In this document: positions 8,476 through 16,545 of the stretch, one piece after another | How the letters are laid out: every line of letters begins with the position of its first letter | Numbering within the stretch: the stretch's first letter is position 1 | DNA from: Atopostipes suicloacalis DSM 15692 | GTDB taxonomy: Bacteria > Bacillota > Bacilli > Lactobacillales > Carnobacteriaceae_A | Direction: 5' to 3' | DNA length: 42,585 nucleotides | Assembly (NCBI RefSeq): GCF_900129085.1 | Contig: NZ_FQUF01000002.1 | Span: 1 to 42,585 of the forward strand | The notes under the pieces: generated by a model | What the model was told of the DNA's origin: nothing | Seen by the model: the letters and a program-made list of their open reading frames with translations, nothing else | Database searches by the model: none | Made by a program: the position numbers and the translations under genes

Positions 8476-10080
8476 ATGAAAATAATTAATCCTGTTTTAA
8501 AAGGTTTCAATCCAGATCCTAGTTTTTGTCGAGTAGGAGATGATTATTATATAGCTACTTCGACATTTGAATGGTTTCCTGGCGTACAAATTCATCACTC
8601 TAAAGACTTAATAAATTGGCAATTAGTCGCTCAACCTTTAGATCGTACTGATTTATTAGATATGAAAGGAAATCCAGATTCTGGTGGAGTGTGGGCACCT
8701 CAACTAAGTTATCATGATAATAAATTTTGGCTAATATATTCAGATGTGAAGGTAACTGGTGGAGCATGGAAAGACGTTTATAATTATCTGGTAACGAGTG
8801 AAACAATTGATGGTGAATGGAGTAAACCGATATATTTAAATGGTTCAGGATTTGACCCATCTCTATTCCATGATGATGACGGGCGTAAATATTTGGTAAA
8901 TATGCTTTGGGATCCAAGAAGTAATCATCATGAATTTTATGGAATTGTATTGCAAGAATATGATCATGAAAAAGAAAAATTAGTTGGTGATCCAGAGATT
9001 ATCTATAAAGGTACAGACTGGGGACTTGTGGAAGCTCCACATCTTTATAAATTAAATGGGTATTATTACTTGTTAACTGCTGAGGGAGGCACCAAATTCG
9101 AGCACCAAGCTACTATAGCTCGATCTAAAGATATTAGAGGACCTTATGAGACACATCCAGAAAATCCATTAATAACGTCATTTCCTTACCCTCAAATAGA
9201 GCTTCAAAAAGCTGGCCATGGTTCTTTTGTAGAAACACAAGATGGAGAATGGTACTTTGCCCATTTAACTACTCGACCTGTCCACGCTGAAGGTAATAAA
9301 TTATCTCAAAGTCGTGGTTATGGAACATTAGGAAGAGAAACAGCTATTCAAAAAGTTTATTGGGAAGATGACTGGCCATATATCGTTGGTGGTAATAAAC
9401 CAAGTGTTGAAGTAGAAGCTCCAAATCTAACTGAACAAAAATGGGAAAGTACTTATCCGATTGTTGATGATTTTGATTCTACAGATTTGAATATTAATTT
9501 CCAAACTCTACGAATTCCATTTAGCGAGGAAATTGGATCACTAAAAGAACGTAAAGGCTATCTGCGATTATATGGGAGAGAATCCTTCCATTCTTTATTT
9601 ACACAATCGTTAGTAGCCAGAAGATGGCAGAGTTTAGATTTTGAAGCGGAAACAAAAATAGAATTTGAGCCAGAGACTTTCCAACAACAAGCAGGATTGG
9701 TTGCTTACTACAATACTAAAAATTGGACAAGTTTTCATGTAACATGGAATGAAGAAAAAGGAAAAATCTTAGATATATCTTCATGTGATCGTTTTGAAAC
9801 CACTAGACCTATAGCAAATAATGAGATTGTAATTCCAGAATCTGTAACAGCAGTATATTTGAAAATGAAAGTAAATAAGAAATATTACCAGTTTTATTAC
9901 TCATTTGATGGGGAAACTTGGGAGGAAGTGCCAGTATTATTTGATACCTACAAATTATCAGATGATTATATTGAAGAGCAAGGATTCTTTACTGGAGCAT
10001 TTATTGGTATGAGTTGTATTGATGTTTCTGGAAGACGTAAGCCAGCAGACTTTGATTATTTTAAATATAAGGAAAATTAA
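8476..10080 (+). CDS. xynB: GH43 beta-xylosidase (intracellular)
   Basis: A 534-aa glycoside hydrolase family 43 enzyme that should release xylose from the non-reducing ends of imported xylo-oligosaccharides. The three catalytic acids fall where they do in well-studied GH43 beta-xylosidases: D14 in FNPDPS (base), D127 in GFDPSLF (pKa modulator) and E186 in GLVEAPH (acid). The N-terminal five-bladed propeller covers roughly residues 1-310 and the C-terminal beta-sandwich roughly 330-534. There is no signal peptide, so the enzyme is cytosolic and depends on the ABC importer encoded next. GAGGAGG lies at 8463-8469. Some GH43 members also cleave arabinofuranosides, so side activity is possible. 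The xylose context makes xylosidase the best call. Confidence 0.92.
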   Translation: MKIINPVLKGFNPDPSFCRVGDDYYIATSTFEWFPGVQIHHSKDLINWQLVAQPLDRTDLLDMKGNPDSGGVWAPQLSYHDNKFWLIYSDVKVTGGAWKDVYNYLVTSETIDGEWSKPIYLNGSGFDPSLFHDDDGRKYLVNMLWDPRSNHHEFYGIVLQEYDHEKEKLVGDPEIIYKGTDWGLVEAPHLYKLNGYYYLLTAEGGTKFEHQATIARSKDIRGPYETHPENPLITSFPYPQIELQKAGHGSFVETQDGEWYFAHLTTRPVHAEGNKLSQSRGYGTLGRETAIQKVYWEDDWPYIVGGNKPSVEVEAPNLTEQKWESTYPIVDDFDSTDLNINFQTLRIPFSEEIGSLKERKGYLRLYGRESFHSLFTQSLVARRWQSLDFEAETKIEFEPETFQQQAGLVAYYNTKNWTSFHVTWNEEKGKILDISSCDRFETTRPIANNEIVIPESVTAVYLKMKVNKKYYQFYYSFDGETWEEVPVLFDTYKLSDDYIEEQGFFTGAFIGMSCIDVSGRRKPADFDYFKYKEN

Positions 10081-10189
10081 AAAATATAACTTAGAAATTA
10101 CGCTATCAGTTAAAAAAGATCTACCTAAGTTTGTTCTTTGATGTCCTCAGTATAAATATTAAATTATATGAATATAACCTATACATGTA

Positions 10190-10205
10190 AGCGGTTCATA
10201 ATATA
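10190..10205 (+). promoter_or_regulatory. Weak cre-like site before the sugar-binding lipoprotein
   Basis: ATGTAAGCGGTTCAT resembles a CcpA site (TGTAAGCGNTTNCA) but is one base short. It sits immediately upstream of the ribosome binding site of the binding-protein gene. Tentative. Confidence 0.3.
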
Positions 10206-10221
10206 AATGGAGGAAAAACTA

Positions 10222-11565
10222 ATGAAAAAATATTGGAAAAAATTTTTAGGAGTTGGAATAGCAAGCCTTTTGGTTCTCTCAGCATGCGGGGACAGTGGTG
10301 ATAGTGGTTCTTCAGATTCTAGTAGTTCTGATATTACGGAAGATGAGGATGTAGAATTAGAGACATATGGATCGGGAGATGAAGTATTAGAGGTATGGTC
10401 TTTTACGGATGAAATTAATACTATGGTAGAAGATTATTTTGTCCCAGCAAATCCTGATTTAGGATATAAAATAGAAATAGTAAATATTCCAACAGAAGAA
10501 TTTGAAACAAAACTTGATCCAATTATCTCAACAAATGATGCACCAGATGTTATATTACTTGAGCAAAACTTTGCTAAAAAGTATGTGGAATCAGGGCTAT
10601 TAGCAGATTTAACCCAATTTAGTAATGTAATTGAGGGATCTGAAGATACCTATGATTACGTAAAAGGAATTGGAACAAGTGAAGATGGAGTGTTTAATGC
10701 CACAGCTTGGCAAGCTGCTCCAGGAGCATTTTTCTATAGACAAAGCATGGCAGAAGAATATTTGAATGCTTCTACACCAGAAGAAATGCAGGAAAAAATA
10801 AAAGATTGGGATAGCTTTATTGAAACAGCGAGAGAATTGAAAGAAGCTTCAGACGGAGAGAAATATATGATTTCAAGTAGTGGTGCAGATTTAAGATTTC
10901 CATATTTAGGCTCTCGAGATACAGGGTGGGTTGTAGATGATGAATTAGTTATTGATGATAAAGTTTATGAAATGATGGAAACAGCAAATATGATGATTGA
11001 TGAAGGATTAATGCTAGATGTAGAAGCCGAAGGAGAAGAATACTTTGCTGGGATGAACAGTGATGAAATATTTGGTTATACACTACCAACTTGGGGCTTA
11101 CATTTTTGGTTAAAACCTAATGCAGAAAATACAGCTGGTGATTGGAGAATGGTACAAGGTCCTGCTAGTTATTTCCGTGGTGGTACATGGATTGGTATGT
11201 TGGATAATTCTGAAATGAAAGAAGCTGCTTCTGAATTAATTACTTTTGTAGCAACTGATGAAGAATTTTTAACACAATGGGCAAAAGATACTGGTGATGT
11301 GGTATCTAACCAAAAAGTTGTTGAAGCAATCAAAGATGAATACAGCGATGAATTTTTAGGTGGACAAAACCATTATGCAGCATTTTCAGAAATGATTGAT
11401 GACATAAATACTGACATAATTACTGAATATGACCAAGAGATTAATTCTTTATTCTTAGATGATGCTTTGACTCCCTTCTCAAAAGGTGAAGTTGAATTAG
11501 ATGATGCAATTAATACTTTTAAAGGTCAAGTACAAAACTCTTATCCTAGTTTAACTGTCGAATAA
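10222..11565 (+). CDS. Sugar ABC transporter substrate-binding lipoprotein
   Basis: A 447-aa extracellular solute-binding protein of the carbohydrate importer class (family 1), anchored to the outer membrane face. The signal peptide MKKYWKKFLGVGIASLLVLSAC ends in the lipobox LSAC, followed by a Gly/Ser/Asp-rich linker. The mature part has the SBP pattern EVLEVWSF, DAPDVILLEQ and GGTWIGML. The frame opens at ATG 10207, but the GGAGG ribosome binding site (10209-10213) lies inside that stretch, so ATG 10222 is the start. Neighbours (GH43 xylosidase, two permeases, MsmK) suggest that it binds xylo-oligosaccharides; this is inference. A strong hairpin follows it at 11582-11624. Confidence 0.88.
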   Translation: MKKYWKKFLGVGIASLLVLSACGDSGDSGSSDSSSSDITEDEDVELETYGSGDEVLEVWSFTDEINTMVEDYFVPANPDLGYKIEIVNIPTEEFETKLDPIISTNDAPDVILLEQNFAKKYVESGLLADLTQFSNVIEGSEDTYDYVKGIGTSEDGVFNATAWQAAPGAFFYRQSMAEEYLNASTPEEMQEKIKDWDSFIETARELKEASDGEKYMISSSGADLRFPYLGSRDTGWVVDDELVIDDKVYEMMETANMMIDEGLMLDVEAEGEEYFAGMNSDEIFGYTLPTWGLHFWLKPNAENTAGDWRMVQGPASYFRGGTWIGMLDNSEMKEAASELITFVATDEEFLTQWAKDTGDVVSNQKVVEAIKDEYSDEFLGGQNHYAAFSEMIDDINTDIITEYDQEINSLFLDDALTPFSKGEVELDDAINTFKGQVQNSYPSLTVE

Positions 11566-11581
11566 ATCTAGAATGATAGCG

Positions 11582-11624
11582 GAAAAGAATAATAAGCAAC
11601 TTATTTATTATTCTTTTCTTTTTA
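11582..11624 (+). terminator. Intra-operon terminator/attenuator between binding protein and permeases
   Basis: GAAAAGAATAATAA at 11582-11595 pairs perfectly with TTATTATTCTTTTC at 11605-11618, followed by T's. The 14-bp stem between binding-protein and permease genes probably makes the lipoprotein mRNA more abundant or stable than the permease mRNA, a common arrangement in ABC importers. Confidence 0.75.
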
Positions 11625-11642
11625 AATAAAGGAGCTTAAAAT

Positions 11643-12596
11643 ATGAATTCAGAATTACAAAAAGAAGGTAAGGGAAAGACATTGCAAAAAAAAGCTTCAA
11701 TAAAAGATGTGAATAAATATGCTTATTATTTCCTAGCCCCATTCTTTATTACGTATGCGATCTTTAATTTGTACCCAACATTGTATACAATTGTATTATC
11801 TTTTCTAGATGTTTCCGGATTTGAAATAGTAGGTAAGTTTGTAGGATTCCAAAATTTTATTAACTTATTTAATAATAATGTATTTATTCAATCTGTAAAA
11901 AATACTGCTATTTTATGGACGGTAAATTTCATACCACAAATAACTTTAGCTATGATACTAGCTTATTGGTTCACAAACAATCGGTTGAAATTGAAAGGAC
12001 AAAATCTATTTAAAAGTCTTTTCTATTTTCCTAATATTATGACTGCTGCTTCTGTAGCGGTAATATTTTATACGTTATTTAGCTATCCTAGAGGACCAAT
12101 AAACCAGATATTAATTGGAATAGGTGTGCTAGAAACACCGTTTGATTTTTTTAGAAATGTGTTTTTTACAAGGGGTATAGTCTCCTTTATTCAATTTTGG
12201 ATGTGGTATGGTCAAACAACACTAGTATTAATTTCAGGAATATTAAGTATTGATGATAGCCTCTACGAAGCTGCAATAATAGATGGTGCCACTGCTTGGC
12301 AATCTTTCACAAAAATTACTCTTCCATTAATTCGACCAATTACATTATACGTGATGATTACTTCATTAATTGGGGGACTTCAAATGTTTGATATACCTCT
12401 TTTATTAACAAATGGAGGACCAAATGGTAGTGTTGACACAATTATGACATATATATATAAACAAGCTTTTCAAGGTGGAAGAAATATAAGTATTGCATCA
12501 ACAGCCTCTGTAGTATTGCTACTTATTACAATGTTAGCAAGTTTATTAGTAATTATTTATTTCCGCAGAAGTTCTAATACAGAAAAAAAGGAGTAG
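11643..12596 (+). CDS. Sugar ABC transporter permease (MalF/UgpA type)
   Basis: A 317-aa integral membrane protein, one half of the translocation channel of the sugar importer. Six hydrophobic segments are visible, the first at about 28-50 (YYFLAPFFITYAIFNLYP), typical of MalF-like permeases. The cytoplasmic EAA loop EAAIIDGATAWQSFTKITLPLIRP contacts the ATPase. AAAGGAG precedes the ATG. It is followed after 6 nt by the second permease, so the two are translationally linked. Confidence 0.9.
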   Translation: MNSELQKEGKGKTLQKKASIKDVNKYAYYFLAPFFITYAIFNLYPTLYTIVLSFLDVSGFEIVGKFVGFQNFINLFNNNVFIQSVKNTAILWTVNFIPQITLAMILAYWFTNNRLKLKGQNLFKSLFYFPNIMTAASVAVIFYTLFSYPRGPINQILIGIGVLETPFDFFRNVFFTRGIVSFIQFWMWYGQTTLVLISGILSIDDSLYEAAIIDGATAWQSFTKITLPLIRPITLYVMITSLIGGLQMFDIPLLLTNGGPNGSVDTIMTYIYKQAFQGGRNISIASTASVVLLLITMLASLLVIIYFRRSSNTEKKE

Positions 12597-12602
12597 AGAA
12601 AA

Positions 12603-13442
12603 TTGACAGAGAGACAAAGATTGAAATCACAAAGGATTCTGATTTATGTATTTTTTGCGTTGTTAACTTTTTTAAGTATTGCTCCGTTTTGGGTAGTATT
12701 AGTTAATGCAACACGATCCACTGAACAAATACAACAAGGATTTTCATTATTACCAGGTTCTAGTTTTATTAAAAATTGGCAATTTTTAAAGGGTAAAGGT
12801 TTTAACATTTTCCAAGGATACGGCAATAGTTTTATAATAGCAGCTGGCTCTACTATTTTAAGTATGTATTTTTCATCTTTAACTGCATACGCAATAACTG
12901 TCTACGATTTCCGCGGGAAAAAATTTGTTAATGGGCTCATTTTATTTTTAATTATGATGCCACCTCAAGTAAATATAATTGGGTTCTATAGATTTATGGG
13001 TCAATTAAATTTATTAAACAGTTATATACCTTTAATTATTCCATCAATTGCCTCAGCATCTAATGTGTTTTTTATGCAACAATACCTAGAAACTATATAT
13101 CAACCAGCATATCTTGATTCAGCTAGGATTGATGGAGCAAAAGAGCTTAAAATATTTCACAGTATAATTTTACCTCAAATGAAGCCAGCAATTGCAACGA
13201 TGTCTCTTTTTGCATTTGTACAATCATGGAATAACTTTTTGATGCCATTGATTTTAATCAACGATCGTGGGAAATATACACTTCCTATGCTAGTACAGTT
13301 ATTAACAACCGATACGTATAGAACTGAATATGGATCAATGTATTTAGGTTTAGGTTTAGCCATTATACCACTTATAATTGTATATCTTTTCTTATCAAGA
13401 GAAATTGTTGGAGGAGTTACAGCAGGAGGTATAAAAGGATAA
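12603..13442 (+). CDS. Sugar ABC transporter permease (MalG/UgpE type)
   Basis: A 279-aa integral membrane protein, the second half of the importer channel. It has six predicted membrane segments, the first at about 12-33 (IYVFFALLTFLSIAPFWVVL), and an EAA loop YLDSARIDGAKELKIFHSIILPQMKP that binds the ATPase. The C-terminal GGVTAGGIKG is the usual ending of MalG-type permeases. The start is a TTG at 12603, with AAGGAG overlapping the end of the preceding gene. Confidence 0.9.
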   Translation: MTERQRLKSQRILIYVFFALLTFLSIAPFWVVLVNATRSTEQIQQGFSLLPGSSFIKNWQFLKGKGFNIFQGYGNSFIIAAGSTILSMYFSSLTAYAITVYDFRGKKFVNGLILFLIMMPPQVNIIGFYRFMGQLNLLNSYIPLIIPSIASASNVFFMQQYLETIYQPAYLDSARIDGAKELKIFHSIILPQMKPAIATMSLFAFVQSWNNFLMPLILINDRGKYTLPMLVQLLTTDTYRTEYGSMYLGLGLAIIPLIIVYLFLSREIVGGVTAGGIKG

Positions 13443-13488
13443 AATACTATTTTTTTACCATAAAGTAAAATAGACAGGAGAATGAATA

Positions 13489-14622
13489 GTGGCAGAAATT
13501 ACAATGAATAATTTATATAAACAATATGACGGGGCAGAAGATTACAGCGTAAAAGATTTTAATTTAGAAATTAAAGATCATGAGTTTGTTGTTTTCGTTG
13601 GTCCTTCAGGGTGTGGGAAGTCAACAACTTTGCGGATGATTGCAGGACTTGAAGAGATTACCGAGGGAGATCTGTATATTGATGATGAGGTTGTAAATGA
13701 TGTGGCACCGAAAGACCGAGATATCGCAATGGTTTTCCAAAATTATGCGTTATATCCACATATGACGGTCTTTGATAATATGGCATTTGGGTTGAAGTTA
13801 CGTAAAATGCCGAAAGATGAAATTGAGGAAAGAGTTGGGAAAGCGGCAGAGATGTTAGGTTTAACCGATTTATTGGATCGAAAACCAGCCGCTTTATCTG
13901 GTGGGCAAAGACAACGGGTCGCGTTAGGACGTGCGGTTGTTCGTAGTCCAAAGGTTTTCTTAATGGATGAACCATTATCTAACTTAGATGCAAAATTACG
14001 GGTGCACATGCGTACGGAAATTGCGAAATTGCATGAAGAGTTGGAAGCAACGATGATCTACGTGACTCACGATCAGACAGAAGCGATGACCTTGGCTGAT
14101 CGAATTGTTATTATGAACGAAGGGATCATCCAACAAGTGGGTACGCCTTTTGAAGTGTATAATTCACCAAACAATGCATTTGTAGCCAGTTTTATTGGTT
14201 CGCCGGCGATGAACTTACACGAAGTAACTTACAGTCAAGGTAGAATTACTGGTTCAGGTATTGATCTTGCGGTCAGTGAACCTTCAAGAAGAGTGCTCGA
14301 TGAAAGAGGTTATGAAGGAAAATCAGTGGTTTTTGGTATTCGTCCGGAAGATATTCATTCTGAACAGATTGCTTTAGATGCGTCACCAGAAACTGTCGTG
14401 GAAACGACAATTACAGTCGCAGAATTAACCGGAGCCGAATCCATTTTATATATTGACGTTGGAGGAACAGAAATGGTTGCGGTGGTGGATGCCAGAGATT
14501 ATCATCAAGCTGGCGATAAGATGGAAGTGGCTTTTAATATGAATAAAGCTCATTTCTTTGATGTAGAGACCGAAGAAGTGATCCGAAGTGGGGCTCCTTC
14601 TCGAGAAAAAGTTATGAATTAA
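13489..14622 (+). CDS. msmK: MsmK/UgpC-type sugar ABC transporter ATPase (copy 1)
   Basis: A 377-aa ATPase that powers sugar import from the cytoplasmic face. Visible motifs: Walker A GPSGCGKS (38-45), Q-loop Q84, signature LSGGQRQR (136-143), Walker B VFLMDE (156-161), D-loop SNLD and H-loop H194 in YVTHDQTEAMT. The C-terminal third is the OB-fold regulatory domain of MalK/UgpC/MsmK proteins (VVFGIRPEDIH). The start is GTG with ACAGGAG 8 nt before it. It closes the xylo-oligosaccharide importer operon, only 46 nt after the second permease. A paralogue of the same length lies at 18371-19504. By family knowledge MsmK can serve several importers. Confidence 0.93.
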   Translation: MAEITMNNLYKQYDGAEDYSVKDFNLEIKDHEFVVFVGPSGCGKSTTLRMIAGLEEITEGDLYIDDEVVNDVAPKDRDIAMVFQNYALYPHMTVFDNMAFGLKLRKMPKDEIEERVGKAAEMLGLTDLLDRKPAALSGGQRQRVALGRAVVRSPKVFLMDEPLSNLDAKLRVHMRTEIAKLHEELEATMIYVTHDQTEAMTLADRIVIMNEGIIQQVGTPFEVYNSPNNAFVASFIGSPAMNLHEVTYSQGRITGSGIDLAVSEPSRRVLDERGYEGKSVVFGIRPEDIHSEQIALDASPETVVETTITVAELTGAESILYIDVGGTEMVAVVDARDYHQAGDKMEVAFNMNKAHFFDVETEEVIRSGAPSREKVMN

Positions 14623-14632
14623 AATGAGTTCG

Positions 14633-14686
14633 ATCATAAGAATGGATGGTTTATATTTTAGACATCTATTCTTATGATTTTTTATT
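14633..14686 (+). terminator. Terminator closing the xyl/ABC operon
   Basis: ATCATAAGAATGGATG at 14633-14648 pairs with CATCTATTCTTATGAT at 14663-14678 (16 bp, one G-U), followed by a T run. It is the first strong terminator after the intra-operon hairpin at 11582. Confidence 0.85.
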
Positions 14687-14752
14687 TTAAGCCTAAAAAT
14701 GCACAATATTATGGTAAGATTCTTGTAATTATTATTAATGGAGAAGAAAAAG

Positions 14753-15274
14753 ATGAAAATAATTGATTTATCGATAACATTAGAAACGGGGATGAAGGTT
14801 TTTCCTGGAGATCCAGAGGTAAAAATAGAGGTTGCTCATACCTATGAAAAGAATGGCTGGGAGTTAAGAAACTTAAATCTTGGAAGTCATACTGGAACGC
14901 ACGTCGATGCATTCTCTCATATGCATCAAGGAATGGACTCTTTAGATGAAATATCTGTGGAAAGCTTTTTTGGTGAAGCCCAAGTAGTTGAATGTTCAAA
15001 AGAATGGCCTAAAAATATAGAGTTGTTTTTTACAGAGGAAGTTGACCTCAATTATTTACCTCAATTCCTTGAAGCAAATCCAAAATTTGTAGGGGGAGAG
15101 ATTACTGAAGAATTAGAACGGGCCTTATTAAAACGAGGAATCATTACTTATACCAATTTAGTAAATTTAGATAAAATCCCAAAGCACTCGTCCTTTACGT
15201 TTTACGGTTTGCCTTTAAAAATAAAAAAGGGTGACGGCTCGCCAGTGAGAGCTATTGCAATCGTACAAAGTTAG
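14753..15274 (+). CDS. Cyclase-family (kynurenine formamidase-like) hydrolase
   Basis: A 173-aa protein of the cyclase family (Pfam Cyclase), Zn- or Mn-dependent amidohydrolases that include kynurenine formamidase KynB. The family signature HxGTHxD is present as H46-TGTH50-V-D52, with H56 in AFSHMH. The start MKIIDLSITL and the segment MKVFPGDPE match the family start. No kyn genes are nearby, so a role in tryptophan breakdown is not supported and the substrate is unknown. The frame opens at an ATG at 14738, but GGAG at 14740-14743 would fall inside it, so ATG 14753 is preferred. It follows the terminator of the xyl operon and is probably transcribed alone. Confidence 0.8.
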   Translation: MKIIDLSITLETGMKVFPGDPEVKIEVAHTYEKNGWELRNLNLGSHTGTHVDAFSHMHQGMDSLDEISVESFFGEAQVVECSKEWPKNIELFFTEEVDLNYLPQFLEANPKFVGGEITEELERALLKRGIITYTNLVNLDKIPKHSSFTFYGLPLKIKKGDGSPVRAIAIVQS

Positions 15275-15292
15275 GGAATGTAGTCGGACTTA

Positions 15293-15302
15293 ATGTTATA
15301 AT
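15293..15302 (+). promoter_or_regulatory. Extended -10 promoter upstream of ywbE
   Basis: TGTTATAAT ending near 15302 has the TGnTATAAT form of an extended -10. No clear -35 is present. Transcripts would begin near 15309, about 170 nt before the ywbE ATG. Confidence 0.4.
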
Positions 15303-15312
15303 TTAATGAAAA

Positions 15313-15480
15313 TAAAAAAATACGGTTGAATATAGGGTTGAAATAAGCAAAATTATACTTAATACAGAGGATTCAAATAAAAAGCATGACAGAAAGTTAA
15401 TTGAAGAAAGCTTTGCAGATTTAAAAAAAGAATTATATTACACCGAAGAAGAGATTGCTAAAAAACTTAAGGAGGAAGTT
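15313..15480 (+). pseudogene. In-frame open coding-like stretch fused to ywbE without a start
   Basis: The reading frame of ywbE stays open for about 55 codons upstream of its ATG. It reads like real protein, for example ILNTEDSNKKHDRKLIEES and then FADLKKELYYTEEEIAKKL. No ATG, GTG or TTG in frame was found to start it, and ywbE has its own AAGGAGG at 15470-15476. It may be a remnant of a gene whose 5' end was lost, or a leader that is translated from an unusual start. I do not recognise the protein. Confidence 0.4.
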
Positions 15481-15669
15481 ATGGTAGACGGGACAAAAAG
15501 AGAAAATATTAAAGTAGGAACAAAGGTCAAGGTCGTCCAAAAACAAGATCAACGTTCAGGAAAGTTGACAGAAGGAATTGTTTCAAAGATTTTAACAAAT
15601 TCGCCCACGCATCCGCATGGAATTAAGGTAAGGTTACAGGATGGTGTCGTTGGACGTGTGAAAGAGTAG
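15481..15669 (+). CDS. ywbE: YwbE family protein
   Basis: A 62-aa small basic protein of the YwbE family (DUF2196), widespread in Firmicutes and of unknown function. The family core is easy to see: KVGTKVKVVQKQDQRSGKLT, then EGIVSKILTNSPTHPHGIKV and RLQDGVVGRVK. The pattern suggests a small beta-barrel like KOW/SH3-type nucleic-acid-binding folds; that is inference. AAGGAGG at 15470-15476 gives ideal spacing to ATG 15481. The frame continues open upstream (see 15313-15480). A bidirectional terminator follows. Confidence 0.88.
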   Translation: MVDGTKRENIKVGTKVKVVQKQDQRSGKLTEGIVSKILTNSPTHPHGIKVRLQDGVVGRVKE

Positions 15670-15689
15670 GATTTTATAGGAAATAAGAA

Positions 15690-15731
15690 AAGGCGGACAT
15701 CTAATTAACAGAAGTTCGCCTTCCTCTTTTT
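15690..15731. terminator. Bidirectional terminator between ywbE and the DsbA-like gene
   Basis: AAGGCGGAC at 15690-15698 pairs with GTTCGCCTT at 15714-15722 (one G-U). T-rich DNA follows on the plus strand and a shorter T-rich stretch (TTTTCTTATTTCC) on the minus strand. The two genes converge here. Confidence 0.75.
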
Positions 15732-16248
15732 ATTCAAAATATTCTTCCACGGCATCTTTAAATTCTTCGAGATTGATGGTTTCAACAAAGGCTGTTTCGC
15801 CTACAAAAATCGTTGGAACGTTTGTCACATTTACCGAATGTACTTCTTCATCAATTCGCAACGCTTGCTTGCGATTTTTTGTCTGGAGTGAAAGTCCGTA
15901 ATCTTTAGCGATATGCGGAATTTGAGAAAGACGTTGTTTCCCCCAAGTTGCTTGTTCCTTAAATAATTTTTTAATCAGATGAAAGGATTCTTCTGGTGTA
16001 TCATAATTTAAATATTGATTGAATACATTTCCAACTTCTAATGGATATTTTTCCTTATCAAAATGTTTTAAAATACGTTGTATCTTGCCTTGTTTAATAT
16101 AGGATTCTAAAAATGGTGCTATATTTTCTTCATAATTTTTGGAATCAGGGCAACGTAAATTAATATATTCGACGATTTTTAAAGGGGCCTCATCTGATCC
16201 TATTTTAATACTATCATCGAGTGTAATTTTTGAATAATTAAAAGACAT
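15730..16248 (-). CDS. DsbA-like thioredoxin-fold protein with a CxxS site
   Basis: A 172-aa protein with a thioredoxin fold of the DsbA type. The active-site region reads NLRCPDSKNYEE: C33 is present but the second cysteine of the CxxC pair is replaced by S36. The cis-proline P145 in VTNVPTIFVGE is kept, and a helical insertion lies between. There is no signal peptide, so it works in the cytoplasm. With one cysteine it cannot form the usual disulfide. A monothiol role such as mixed-disulfide reduction, isomerase-like activity or glutathione/bacillithiol chemistry is possible. It is convergent with ywbE and has its promoter in the divergent gap before the Na/Pi transporter gene. Confidence 0.82.
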   Translation of the reverse strand: MSFNYSKITLDDSIKIGSDEAPLKIVEYINLRCPDSKNYEENIAPFLESYIKQGKIQRILKHFDKEKYPLEVGNVFNQYLNYDTPEESFHLIKKLFKEQATWGKQRLSQIPHIAKDYGLSLQTKNRKQALRIDEEVHSVNVTNVPTIFVGETAFVETINLEEFKDAVEEYFE

Positions 16249-16458
16249 TTTATCACCTTCCTATTTTTGTGTATTTAGTATACTTGAAATGAAAAGAAAA
16301 CAATCAATTTTTGTCCAAAAATCAATTTATTTTAAATCAAAGTTAGTATTTTATATAAAAGTATTGTAAAATAGAGGCAATGAATATTATTAACTTCAGA
16401 AATATGAAAAGAATAAAACTCGTTTAAAAGATAAAATGCTCTAAAAATTAAATTTAAT

Positions 16459-16502
16459 GTTAACAAAATCCTTCTATTTTATTATAGTAGGATTTTGTTA
16501 AC
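16459..16502 (+). promoter_or_regulatory. 44-bp near-perfect hairpin in the leader of the Na/Pi transporter
   Basis: GTTAACAAAATCCTTCTA at 16459-16476 pairs with TAGTAGGATTTTGTTAAC at 16485-16502, with 17 of 18 positions matching. It stands 44 bp before the ATG and is followed by GTGCTTTTGTATTT, a poor T run. It may be a leader attenuator or a dyad operator. The rest of the 297-bp divergent gap (16249-16545) is AT-rich, with promoter-like TTAGTA and TAAAAT boxes near 16343-16372 and nothing else recognisable. Confidence 0.6.
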
Positions 16503-16545
16503 GTGCTTTTGTATTTATAAAACAAAATAGTATAGGAGTTTGATT

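Noticed and set aside
13658-14009. Minus-strand proteins inside the first msmK gene
   Set aside because: Antisense shadows of a highly conserved ATPase; no independent support.
14753-15274. Kynurenine formamidase (kynB) proper
   Set aside because: The family fits, but no kynurenine pathway genes are nearby and the substrate cannot be inferred, so only the broader family is called.
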